From NCBI GenBank assembly GCA_016716605.1, contig JADJWA010000001.1, forward strand, positions 2,046,001 through 2,110,000: a stretch of DNA of 64,000 bases. The letters are read 5' to 3'. The stretch comes from Flavobacteriales bacterium (GTDB lineage Bacteria; Bacteroidota; Bacteroidia; Flavobacteriales_F; PHOS-HE28). Below the pieces are notes generated by a model. The model made no database searches. It worked only from the letters and a program-made list of their open reading frames with translations, and was not told the origin of the DNA. Position 1 is the stretch's first letter. Every line of letters starts with the position of its first letter. Of this stretch, positions 32,773-40,645 are shown piece by piece. A program made the position numbers and the translations under genes.

Positions 32773-33531
32773 ATGGCCGATGACCTGATCCCAGATGCGC
32801 CCGTGAAGCGCAACCGCATGGTTACCGCCTTGGTGCTTCCCGCGCTGGCGGCGCTGTTGATCTGGTGCATTTGGCTGCTCGATCACGGCCTCAACCTGCA
32901 ATTGCGCCAATTCGGCCTGTACCCGCGCGAGCTGAGGGGCCTTATCGGCATCGCTGCGGCTCCGCTGCTGCACGGCGATTGGGAGCACATCTTCAACAAC
33001 AGCACGGCGGTGGTCATGCTCGGCTGGTGCCTGATGTATTTCTACCCGCGCATGGCGGGACGCGTAGTGGTGCTCACATGGCTCCTCGGTGGCATCGGCG
33101 TTTGGCTTATTGGACGAGGAGGCGCGCCGCACGTGGGTGCCAGCGGCGTGATCTACGGCATGGCTGCCTTCCTCTTCACCAGCGGCATGCTGCGCGGGCA
33201 GCGCACGCTCATGGCGCTCTCGCTGCTCGTGGTCTTCCTCTATGGCAGCCTGGTGTGGGGGATCTTCCCCATACTGGAGCACATGAGCTGGGAGGGCCAC
33301 CTGTGCGGTGCCTTTGTTGGTTTGGTGCTCGCCTTCGTGCACCGGCAAGTGCCGCCTGCCGTAACCGATCCGCGTCCGGCCTTCCTCGATGAAAAGGATG
33401 ATGAGCCGGCCTCGCCCTATCTGGAGGATGATTCCGGTGACGCCGTGGATGATCAAGAACTGGCGTGGAAGCGCAAGCTGGCCGAGAATGATGACCGGCC
33501 TGGCAATGTGAGCACCACGTGGGATGAGTGA
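32773..33531 (+). CDS. Rhomboid family intramembrane serine protease
   Basis: 252 aa with six hydrophobic helices. The rhomboid features are present: PLLHGDWEHIFNNS, the serine motif HVGASGVIYGMAAF (Ser ~124), and the catalytic His in MSWEGHLCGAFVGL (~176). A polar C-terminal tail of ~50 residues follows. It cleaves membrane-spanning substrates within the bilayer. A CACCTTCG box ends 4 nt before the ATG, a weaker version of the start-proximal promoters seen elsewhere. It converges on the META-domain gene with a 15-nt gap. Confidence 0.93.
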   Translation: MADDLIPDAPVKRNRMVTALVLPALAALLIWCIWLLDHGLNLQLRQFGLYPRELRGLIGIAAAPLLHGDWEHIFNNSTAVVMLGWCLMYFYPRMAGRVVVLTWLLGGIGVWLIGRGGAPHVGASGVIYGMAAFLFTSGMLRGQRTLMALSLLVVFLYGSLVWGIFPILEHMSWEGHLCGAFVGLVLAFVHRQVPPAVTDPRPAFLDEKDDEPASPYLEDDSGDAVDDQELAWKRKLAENDDRPGNVSTTWDE

Positions 33532-33546
33532 GCAGGAGGGCGCGGA

Positions 33547-33957
33547 TCACTCGCCCCGCAATGCAGCCAATTCCTTTCCACCGCCCAGCAGGCGCAGCTG
33601 ATCGCCGTCGAGCTTGAAGCTGTCCACTTTGCCGAGCATCTCCTTCACCGCATTCTCGGTGGGCTGGATGCCCTCGCAGTACTTCTTGGTGCTGCCGATG
33701 CCGGAGAAGCTCAGCTTGGTTCCCTCCAGGGTGTAGCTGCCCATGAGGTTGTTGCACCCCCCGAAGCCTTGCAGCTGATCGCCCGCGAGCTTCAGCCAAG
33801 GTGTTTCAGCGCCATCAGGCAGTTCAGGACGCTGGCCGTTCAGGGTCTCTACGATCCACTTCTTGTCTTTCAAGGCGGCGGGGTCAATCCCCTGCTTCAC
33901 GCACGTATTGGCGCTCAGGGTGATCAGGAGCAGCAGGGCAATGGTGGCTGTGCGCAT
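33547..33957 (-). CDS. META (HslJ-like) domain protein, exported
   Basis: 136 aa from the ATG at 33957, which begins the signal sequence TATIALLLLITLSANTCVK (the Cys may be a lipobox). The META/HslJ core is seen in KKWIVETLNGQ, WLKLAGDQLQGFGGCNNLMG and SYTLEGTKLSFSGIGSTKKY. META-domain proteins are small envelope-stress or motility-associated proteins without known enzymatic activity. A longer upstream frame is open but has no signal-peptide logic. Confidence 0.87.
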   Translation of the reverse strand: MRTATIALLLLITLSANTCVKQGIDPAALKDKKWIVETLNGQRPELPDGAETPWLKLAGDQLQGFGGCNNLMGSYTLEGTKLSFSGIGSTKKYCEGIQPTENAVKEMLGKVDSFKLDGDQLRLLGGGKELAALRGE

Positions 33958-34116
33958 AAGGGATGGTCTTGAGGGCGAAATAACCAAGTACGGTGCCGAA
34001 AGCAAATGCGAAGCGTTCATTCGTACAGAGGTCGGATTGGGGCATGCTGCAAGCATCAGCCAAGAAGATTCAAGCATCAAGGTCCAAGCACTCACCTTCA
34101 ACCTTCACCCAGCCCT

Positions 34117-35238
34117 CTAATTGTTCAGCATCACAGGCATTACCAGCATGAGCACATCCTCACCGGGCTCACCGGCCTCTCCGGGCAGCAGGATCCCGGC
34201 GCGGTTGGGCGCGCTCATCTCCAGCACCACGTGCTCGCTCTCCATGTTGTTGAGCATGTCCATGAGGAAGCGCGAGTTGAAGCCGATGGTGATCTCCTCG
34301 CCTTCGTAGCTGCACGTGAGCTGTTCACGCGCCTCGTTGGCGTAATCCAGGTCCTCTGCGCTCACATTGAGCTGGCTGCCGTTGATGTGCAGGCGCACCT
34401 GGTGGGTGGTCTTGTTCGAGAAGATGCTCACGCGGCGCACGGCGCTCAGGAAGGTGCCGCGGTCGATGGTGAGCTTGTTGGGATTGGCCTTAGGGATCAC
34501 GGCCTCATAGTTCGGGTATTTGCCATCGATCAGGCGGCACACCAGCACGGTATTGTCGAAGCGGAAGGACGCATTGCTCTCGTTGAATTCGATGCTGAGG
34601 TCGGTATTGCTGCCCAGCAGTGCGGCCTTCAGGAGGTTCAAGGGCTTCTTCGGCACGATGAAGCTGGCAGCCTTGGGGGCCTGCACATCGGTGCGCTTGT
34701 ACCGGACCAGCTTGTGCGCATCAGTGGCCACGAAGCGGATATCCTCTTCGGTGAGTTCGAACAGGATGCCGCTCATCACCGGACGCAGATCGTCATTGCC
34801 CGTGGCGAAGATGGCTTTGTTGATGGCCTTGGCCAAGGTGCCAGCCGGCAAGCTGAGGCTGGTGGCGCCTTCGAGCACGGGGCTCTTGGGGAATTCGGCT
34901 CCGTTGAAGCCGGTCATCTTGTATTTGCCCTGCTCGCTGCTGAGCTCGACACCGTGATGCTTGGGGTCGATGCTGAAGGTGAGCGGCTGCTCGGGGAATG
35001 CCTTGAGCGTATCGAGCAGCAGTCGGGCCGGTATGGCCACGCTGCCCTTCTCCTTGGCCTCCACGGGCATGGTGGCGGTGATGGTGGTCTCCAGGTCGCT
35101 GGCCGTGACGGTGAGCTGCTTGCCGTCGATCTCGAAGAGGAAATTGTCCAGGATAGGGAGCGTATTGCTGCTGGCGAGCACGCCTTGCAGGTTCTGCAAT
35201 TGCTTGAGCAAGGCCGTGCTGGAGACGATGAACTTCAT
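34117..35238 (-). CDS. dnaN: DNA polymerase III sliding clamp (beta subunit)
   Basis: 373 aa, full length. The N-terminal MKFIVSSTALLKQLQNLQGV, LPILDNFLFEI, DLRPVMSGILFEL, FVATDAHKLVRY and the C-terminal VLMLVMPVMLNN are all typical of Bacteroidota DnaN. The three clamp domains are complete. It encircles DNA and tethers the replicative polymerase. As in other gliding Bacteroidota it lies next to gldF/gldG, here separated from them by one DUF4340-like gene. A canonical -7 box lies 29 nt before the ATG. Confidence 0.97.
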   Translation of the reverse strand: MKFIVSSTALLKQLQNLQGVLASSNTLPILDNFLFEIDGKQLTVTASDLETTITATMPVEAKEKGSVAIPARLLLDTLKAFPEQPLTFSIDPKHHGVELSSEQGKYKMTGFNGAEFPKSPVLEGATSLSLPAGTLAKAINKAIFATGNDDLRPVMSGILFELTEEDIRFVATDAHKLVRYKRTDVQAPKAASFIVPKKPLNLLKAALLGSNTDLSIEFNESNASFRFDNTVLVCRLIDGKYPNYEAVIPKANPNKLTIDRGTFLSAVRRVSIFSNKTTHQVRLHINGSQLNVSAEDLDYANEAREQLTCSYEGEEITIGFNSRFLMDMLNNMESEHVVLEMSAPNRAGILLPGEAGEPGEDVLMLVMPVMLNN

Positions 35239-35267
35239 TGGAAGGGAATGGGTTTTTTCGGGCCGGG

Positions 35268-35275
35268 CAAATGTA
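35268..35275 (-). promoter_or_regulatory. -7 promoter element of dnaN
   Basis: On the minus strand TACATTTG (35275-35268) is an exact TAnnTTTG element, identical to the tRNA-Glu -7 box, 29 nt before the dnaN ATG. The nearest TTG upstream is 22 nt away, a little far for -33. Confidence 0.55.
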
Positions 35276-35333
35276 TCCGGCCCGAACCAGAGGTTTTCAA
35301 CACGAAATCACCGTTTTCCACAGCCCGGCCGGT

Positions 35334-36350
35334 CTAGGGCCTCAGTGCCGCTGCGGGCTGGGTCATCTGGTCCACGAATTGGCGTTGCACGGTGACCAGC
35401 AGGGTATCCTCTACCAAGGCCCACATGCGCAGCGGCTCGTGCAGGGGCACCGCGGCATCGAAGGCGCTACCATCGCCGGTATAGGGCATGAGCCAGAGCT
35501 TCATGGCTTGCGCGCTTCCTTGGCGAGGTTTCGCGGTTACAATGAAGTTGGGCGGGGCGCTCAGCAGTGAATCGCGGCGGGCGGGCGCCATGTCGCGCAC
35601 GATGTCCTCGTAGTTGAACTCCTTGAAGGGCATCAGCGCGGCCATCACCAGCACGGTGTCCATGGCCATGGGCGTTCCATCGAGGGTGCTGAGCTTCGGC
35701 ACGCCATCGCCGGGATTGATGATCCGGTATGATGCGGCGTCGCGGCCCTGATGGCGCACTTCCACCTCAGCCAGCTCGTGCAGGTCGGGGTAGTTGAACA
35801 CCGCCGGGCTGCGCCATTTGTCCGGATCAGTGGGGAACCGCGTGTTGAGGATGCCGGTGAAGCCCTGCATGCCCATTACGAAGGGTGCGCTGCTCCGACC
35901 CTGGCCGGGCAGTTCGAGCACCATATAGGTGCCGAAGTGGTCCTTGGTGGCGTGTCCCACGATCCAGATCTTCTCGGGCACGCGCCCGCCGGTGTAGATC
36001 TCCACCTTGGTGCTGTGCGCGGCCATGGTGCGCAGGGCCATCGCCTCGGCGCTCTTGGGCACGGGGCTCTTGACCTCGATCCGCCGGAAGGTCTTCAGGG
36101 CGGTGCTGACTTCAGGCTGACGGGCCTTGAACACGCCGTTGAGCATCCAGCCCTCGCCGGTCCGGACCAGGTCTATCTGCTTTCCGGTGCGGTCCGCGAT
36201 GTGGATGCGGTTCACGCGGGCCGTGTCCGCGATGGCGAAGTCGGAGAGTGCGGGATCCAGGGTGCTGCCCGTGCTACGGGTCTTCAGCCACCATGCGGCG
36301 GCGGCAAGCAGCGCGAGCACAAGCACCAAGAGGTACAGTCGTCGGTTCAT
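35334..36350 (-). CDS. DUF4340-like protein coupled to gldG
   Basis: 338 aa. The ATG at 36350 overlaps the gldG stop as ATGA, fixing the start. There is an N-terminal membrane anchor (LYLLVLVLALLAAAAWWL). Beta-rich repeats typical of DUF4340 follow: VNRIHIADRTGKQIDLVRTG, WMLNGVFKARQPEVSTALKT, and EIYTGGRVPEKIWIVGHATK. DUF4340 genes often follow GldG-type ABC auxiliary proteins, so a part in that complex is inferred. The family assignment is by pattern memory only. Confidence 0.78.
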   Translation of the reverse strand: MNRRLYLLVLVLALLAAAAWWLKTRSTGSTLDPALSDFAIADTARVNRIHIADRTGKQIDLVRTGEGWMLNGVFKARQPEVSTALKTFRRIEVKSPVPKSAEAMALRTMAAHSTKVEIYTGGRVPEKIWIVGHATKDHFGTYMVLELPGQGRSSAPFVMGMQGFTGILNTRFPTDPDKWRSPAVFNYPDLHELAEVEVRHQGRDAASYRIINPGDGVPKLSTLDGTPMAMDTVLVMAALMPFKEFNYEDIVRDMAPARRDSLLSAPPNFIVTAKPRQGSAQAMKLWLMPYTGDGSAFDAAVPLHEPLRMWALVEDTLLVTVQRQFVDQMTQPAAALRP

Positions 36351-38104
36351 CGGCGGTGGGCTGTTGCACGCAAGGGTCGAAGGTTCGCGCTGCGCCGGTA
36401 CCACTGGTACAGGAAGCCCAGCAGCAGGCTGATGGCCAGGGGCGCGCCGATGCCTACGGCCTGCCACCAGGTGCGGCGCTGATCCACCTGGTCGGTGTTG
36501 AGCGGGCGCAGCGTGATGGCGCGCGAGCGGATGCTGATGAGCGCGCGATCATCGAGCAGGTAGTTCATGGCGTTGAGAATGAACTCGCGATTGCCGTAGA
36601 GCTTGGCGTTGGCATAGCGGTCGAAGCCCAGCATGTAGTACATCCCCTTGGCGGCATCCACGCGGTTGGCGATCACGTCGCCATCAGCGATCACCAATTG
36701 CGCGGTGCGCGGACTGGTCTCGCGGAAGGCCACATCCTTGTCGGTGCGGAAGTCGGTGGGGATCCGGTCGAAGTATGCGCTGCGGAACTTGCCCTCCAGC
36801 AGCACGGCCAGCGGCAGGTGGGGGGTGCTGCGCCGCTCGAAGCCCTGGTCCATCTCAACGATGCTCAGGCTCACGCGCACGGGATTCTTCTGTGCGAAGC
36901 TCAATGGCGAGCTGGTGAGCAGCACGGTCTTGCGCACGCTGTCCACCCCGATGGTATCGATGGTGCCGGCGAACTTCAGATGCACCGGGTCCACATTCGC
37001 CACGATCGGGTGCGCGCTCTGCGGTACGCTCACCGGCTCGAAGTACCACGGGAAGCGCTCGAGCTTGCGCTGGTTGCCATAGGGCTGCGTGAAGATCTCG
37101 ATCGGCGCGCAGCTCTTGTCGAGCACCAGGTCCTTGTTCAGGCGCGCGCCATAGGCGAAGAGCAGTTCCTCGATGCCCAGCTCGCGCGCCGTGGCCATGC
37201 TGAACTGGCGCTGCCGCAAGCTGTCGAGGTGCGGGTCCATCGCATCGATGCACCAGAGTACGCGGCCGCCATTCATCACGAACTGGTCGAGCACGTAGCG
37301 ATCGCGGTCCGGGAACACGCTGTCGGGCTTGGCCACGATCAGCGCCTCGTAGCTGTTCACGCGGTAGCGCAGGCCCTCGTTCTTGGTGCTCAGCGCATCC
37401 ACGCGGCCATCGATGCGCACGCGGCTCACGTCGTACTGCGCGCTCAAGGCGTTGGCGATGTCGGCGGTCTCGATCGCGCTCAGCTCGCCGTGCCCTTCGA
37501 CGAAGGCGATGCGCGGGCGCTGCCGCGTGGTGGCCTGGCGGATGGCGGCGGCCAGCTCGTATTCGGCGTTGGTGATGGACCGGGCGACGATCTCCGCATC
37601 GGGCGTGCGCAGCTGGGTCTTCAGCAATTGCACGGGCACGGTCTTCTCGCGGAAGGTGACCAGCGCGCCGGGGAATACGATCTTCTCGCTGAAGCCCCCT
37701 TTCTCCTTCACGCGGATGCTGCTGAACACGAGCCCGGCGTCCTGCAATTGATCGTACGCCGCGCGCCGTGCCTTCTCGTCAGGCTCCGCGCTGGGGTCGA
37801 TGAAGCTGTACTGCACATGGTCCGGGCTCACGGCGCGCATCTCGTCGAGCACATCGCGGGTTGCACGCTCCAATTGCTTCAGGTCGGCGGGCAGCTCACC
37901 GGTGAGGTACACCTTCACATAGAGGATGTCCTCGAGGCCCCGCACCAATTCCTGCGTAGCGGGCGTGAGCGTGTAGCGCTGCTCGCTGGTGAGGTCGATG
38001 CGCACCCGGGCGAAGGAGGCGATGAAGAGCAGCAGCCCCACGATGCCGATGCCCACGAGCAGCTCGGTGAGGTCGTTGAGGCGCTTATTGCCGAGGGTGC
38101 TCAT
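36347..38104 (-). CDS. gldG: GldG, gliding-motility ABC transporter auxiliary protein
   Basis: 585 aa. The N-terminal helix LLVGIGIVGLLLFIASFARV is followed by RIDLTSEQRYTLTPATQELV, the start of the GldG/ABC-type uncharacterised periplasmic domain. VYLTGELPADLKQLERATRD, IAFVEGHGEL and VLWCIDAMDPHLDSL match GldG. A C-terminal helix (WWQAVGIGAPLAISLLLGFL) anchors the other end. GldG works with GldF and the ATPase GldA in gliding motility. It is one base after gldF and coupled to the DUF4340-like gene. gldA is not in the window. Confidence 0.93.
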   Translation of the reverse strand: MSTLGNKRLNDLTELLVGIGIVGLLLFIASFARVRIDLTSEQRYTLTPATQELVRGLEDILYVKVYLTGELPADLKQLERATRDVLDEMRAVSPDHVQYSFIDPSAEPDEKARRAAYDQLQDAGLVFSSIRVKEKGGFSEKIVFPGALVTFREKTVPVQLLKTQLRTPDAEIVARSITNAEYELAAAIRQATTRQRPRIAFVEGHGELSAIETADIANALSAQYDVSRVRIDGRVDALSTKNEGLRYRVNSYEALIVAKPDSVFPDRDRYVLDQFVMNGGRVLWCIDAMDPHLDSLRQRQFSMATARELGIEELLFAYGARLNKDLVLDKSCAPIEIFTQPYGNQRKLERFPWYFEPVSVPQSAHPIVANVDPVHLKFAGTIDTIGVDSVRKTVLLTSSPLSFAQKNPVRVSLSIVEMDQGFERRSTPHLPLAVLLEGKFRSAYFDRIPTDFRTDKDVAFRETSPRTAQLVIADGDVIANRVDAAKGMYYMLGFDRYANAKLYGNREFILNAMNYLLDDRALISIRSRAITLRPLNTDQVDQRRTWWQAVGIGAPLAISLLLGFLYQWYRRSANLRPLRATAHRR

Positions 38105-38105
38105 G

Positions 38106-39035
38106 CTACCAGGTCCGGCTTTGAAGCGCCGTGCGCGTGAGCAATAGGAAGATGGCGATCACCCCCAAGTGGTAGAGCACATCACCGAGGTCGAGCACGC
38201 CGCGGCCGAGGCTCTGGTAGTGCGCTTGTATGCCGATTGACTTGATGGGGCCTTCGAGCCCGCCGAACAGATCGAAGGTGGCGATCAGGTCGAAGCCCAT
38301 GTAGAGGAGGAAGCTGAGGAAGACGGCGATGAGGAAGGCCACGATCTGGCTATCGGTGAGGGCAGAGGCCAGCACGCCGATGCTGGCGAAACAGGCGGCC
38401 AGCAGGAAGAGGCCGATGTATGCGCCCCAAGTGGCACCGGCATCCACGCCGCCTATGAAGAGCATCCAGTGCAGCACGGCGCCGAAGAGCACGCCCCACG
38501 CGAGCACCGAGAGCAGGCGCACCACGAAGCCGAGCGCATCCCATCCCGCCGTGCGCCTGCGCCAGAAGAGCCAGGCGAGGCAGGTGATCGCATTCGCGAC
38601 GGTGAGCGCCAGATGCAGGGTGCTGCGCCATTGCACCGCACCGGCCGGCACGGCGGTCACGGACGTGCTCAGGCGATCGGCAGCCCACACGTAAACCAGC
38701 GTGGGGGCCAGCGCAAGGGCGATCAGCGCCACGGCGGCGATGTACTTGGCCAGCACGATCTGCAGTTCCGTGATCGGCTTGGTGAGCAGCACCTCGATGG
38801 TGCCGGTGCGCCGTTCCTCACTGAAGGTGCGCATGGTCACGGCTGGCACCAGGAAGAGGAAGACCCAGGGCGCGATGAAGAAGAGCGGGCCGAGGTCAGC
38901 GAAGCCGCTATCGAGCAGGTTGCCGGGGAAGACCCACAGGAAAAGGCCGGTGAGCAGGAGGAAGACCGCGATGACGATGTGGCCGATGAGCGATCCGAGG
39001 AAGCCCCGGAACTCTTTGCGGATGAGCGCGAGCAT
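38106..39035 (-). CDS. gldF: GldF, gliding-motility ABC permease with an internal insertion
   Basis: 309 aa from the ATG at 39035 (MLALIRKEFRGFLGSLIGHI). FADLGPLFFIAPWVFLFLVP, MRTFSEERRTGTIEVLLTKP and YIGLFLLAACFASIGVLASA are standard GldF. Known GldF proteins are near 240 aa. The extra ~70 residues lie at about 122-194, between the third helix and GGVDAGATWGAYIGL, and contain two more hydrophobic stretches. The gene starts the gldF-gldG-DUF4340 unit. A -7-like box TATCTTGG precedes it. Confidence 0.92.
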   Translation of the reverse strand: MLALIRKEFRGFLGSLIGHIVIAVFLLLTGLFLWVFPGNLLDSGFADLGPLFFIAPWVFLFLVPAVTMRTFSEERRTGTIEVLLTKPITELQIVLAKYIAAVALIALALAPTLVYVWAADRLSTSVTAVPAGAVQWRSTLHLALTVANAITCLAWLFWRRRTAGWDALGFVVRLLSVLAWGVLFGAVLHWMLFIGGVDAGATWGAYIGLFLLAACFASIGVLASALTDSQIVAFLIAVFLSFLLYMGFDLIATFDLFGGLEGPIKSIGIQAHYQSLGRGVLDLGDVLYHLGVIAIFLLLTRTALQSRTW

Positions 39036-39046
39036 TGTTGCGCGGG

Positions 39047-39054
39047 CCAAGATA
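39047..39054 (-). promoter_or_regulatory. -7-like element upstream of gldF
   Basis: On the minus strand TATCTTGG (39054-39047) ends 11 nt before the gldF ATG. It fits the relaxed TAnnTTNG form but lacks a clear -33 partner. Confidence 0.4.
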
Positions 39055-39200
39055 GCGGGCGGTATCCGGGCGGGAATCGCCGTTGCCTGTTCGGGCAGGG
39101 CCCGGCCTGAAACGATGGCGGCGGGCCGTGGTTCAATCTTCATCGCGCACCGCGTGGATCGAGCCAGATGCACCGACATTTACGCCCCATTCATTCCCCT

Positions 39201-39851
39201 ATGGAGAAGAAAATCGGCATCCTGGGCACCGGCATGGTAGGCAAGGTGCTCGCCTCGGGCTTCCTGAAGCACGGCCATGAAGTGATGATCGCCACGCGCA
39301 ACCCTGAGAAGGTGGCCGAATGGCTCGACCGTAATCCTAGCGGCAAGATCGGCGGCCATCAGGAGGTGGCTCAATGGGCCGAGGTGCTCGTATTGGCCAC
39401 CAAGGGCACAGCCGCTCTGGAAGCGCTCGCCCTATGCGGAAGCGATGCGCTCGCGGGCAAGGTTATCATCGATGCCACCAACCCGATCGCCGACGCCCCG
39501 CCCGACAACGGTGTGCTGCGCTTCTTCACCACGCTCGAAGACAGCCTCATGGAGCGTCTGCAGAAGGCGCATCCGCAGGCGCGCTTCGTAAAGGCCTTCA
39601 ACAGCGTGGGCAGCGCCTTCATGGTGGATCCTGATTTCGGCGGCTTGAGGCCCACCATGTTCATCTGCGGCAACGATGCCGGCGCCAAATTGGAGGTCAC
39701 CGCGCTCCTGGATGCCTTCGGTTGGGAAACGGAGGATATGGGCGGTGCCGAAGGCGCCCGTGCCATCGAGCCGCTGTGCATCCTCTGGTGCATCCCGGGA
39801 TTCGCGCGCAACCAATGGACGCACGCGTTCAAGCTGCTGAAGAAGCAATGA
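39201..39851 (+). CDS. NADP-dependent F420-reductase-like dinucleotide-binding protein
   Basis: 216 aa. The N-terminal Rossmann motif GILGTGMVGKVLASGFLKHG and the ATRNPEK segment after strand 2 indicate NADP(H) binding. VIIDATNPIADAPPDNG and FVKAFNSVGSAFMVDPDFGG match the NADPH-dependent F420 reductase-like/NAD(P)-binding family, which is widespread in organisms without F420. The substrate is unknown. I chose the ATG at 39201 because the Rossmann fold starts at residue 5; an upstream ATG only adds an unlikely tail. Confidence 0.88.
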   Translation: MEKKIGILGTGMVGKVLASGFLKHGHEVMIATRNPEKVAEWLDRNPSGKIGGHQEVAQWAEVLVLATKGTAALEALALCGSDALAGKVIIDATNPIADAPPDNGVLRFFTTLEDSLMERLQKAHPQARFVKAFNSVGSAFMVDPDFGGLRPTMFICGNDAGAKLEVTALLDAFGWETEDMGGAEGARAIEPLCILWCIPGFARNQWTHAFKLLKKQ

Positions 39852-39893
39852 GCGATGGTCAACCAGCAACCGCAGGCAACTATCTGCAGGCCT

Positions 39894-39910
39894 GAGGCTT
39901 CAAGCCTCAC
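39894..39910 (+). terminator. Short perfect hairpin after the reductase gene
   Basis: TGAGGCT (39894-39900) pairs with AGCCTCA (39904-39910) around a 3-nt loop, 43 nt after the stop codon. There is no clear T-run. Confidence 0.4.
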
Positions 39911-40022
39911 GCATCAATCCTGAGCATCAACCTCCGAACCTCATTTCGGTTCAACCCCTTCACCTTCCCAACTTCAACCGCCGAAGCCTCAGCATTGGCG
40001 ATCCCAACACCAACTGCAAACC

Positions 40023-40463
40023 ATGGCACTTCATCGAAAAGCCAGCGCTTCCTGGTCCGGAACCGGGAATGAAGGCACCGGAAGCATCAATAGCACCAGC
40101 GGCGCCCTTGATGGAATCCCTCACAGCTTCAAGACGCGCTTCGAGAACGAGGACGGCAAGGCCGGCACCAACCCCGAAGAGCTCATTGCCGCCGCGCATG
40201 CAAGCTGCTTCACCATGAAACTGAGCTTTGTGTTGAATGCGGCGGGCTTCACCGCCGACCAACTCGAATGCACCGCCACCGTCACCATGGACAAAGTGGG
40301 CGATGGCATGGGGGTGGTGGGCATTCACCTTGACCTCAACGGCGCCGTGCCCGGCATCGAGGCCTCGCAGTTCCAGGAATGCGCCGAGAACGCCAAGGCC
40401 AATTGCCCCATCAGCCAATTGCTCAAGAGCGTGCCCATCACGCTCAGTGCGAAGCTGGGATAG
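40023..40463 (+). CDS. osmC: OsmC family peroxiredoxin
   Basis: 146 aa, full length for the OsmC branch. The two redox cysteines are in [16 protein letters not shown] (~62) and [15 protein letters not shown] (~127). [11 protein letters not shown] and the N-terminal [16 protein letters not shown] are standard OsmC. It detoxifies organic hydroperoxides in the cytoplasm through a Cys-Cys cycle. It is a single gene before the first cyclase. Confidence 0.93.
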   Translation: MALHRKASASWSGTGNEGTGSINSTSGALDGIPHSFKTRFENEDGKAGTNPEELIAAAHASCFTMKLSFVLNAAGFTADQLECTATVTMDKVGDGMGVVGIHLDLNGAVPGIEASQFQECAENAKANCPISQLLKSVPITLSAKLG

Positions 40464-40474
40464 GCGGTCCTATC
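40459..40474 (+). terminator. Possible terminator hairpin overlapping the osmC stop codon
   Basis: GATAGG (40459-40464) pairs with CCTATC (40469-40474) around CGGT, followed by TTCCT. The stem includes the TAG stop codon. It is short, so moderate to low confidence. Confidence 0.4.
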
Positions 40475-40645
40475 TTCCTCGGGCATTGGAGAGTCTAATT
40501 GCCCGCAGAGCGAGCCAGCACGATTGGGGCGATTACCCAATGATGGGTATAGCTATGTCACAAGCGCCACTCTACTTTGGCCCTTGAGCATGGCATCACG
40601 CTGGGTCGGTCCGCCCGCAGCGCGTGTGGCTTTGAACCCCCAGCG

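Noticed and set aside
34006..35337. Long open frame antisense to dnaN
   Set aside because: Its sequence is rich in H, E, A and G with no domain pattern, and it mirrors the codon bias of the obvious dnaN gene. High GC content creates such shadow frames.
36248..38140. 630-codon open frame antisense to gldG
   Set aside because: Low-complexity H/A/V/E-rich translation, fully opposite a clear gldG. The same applies to frames antisense to the FtsX permease (1083-2711), the M1 peptidase (22601-24061) and cyclase D (54630-56378).
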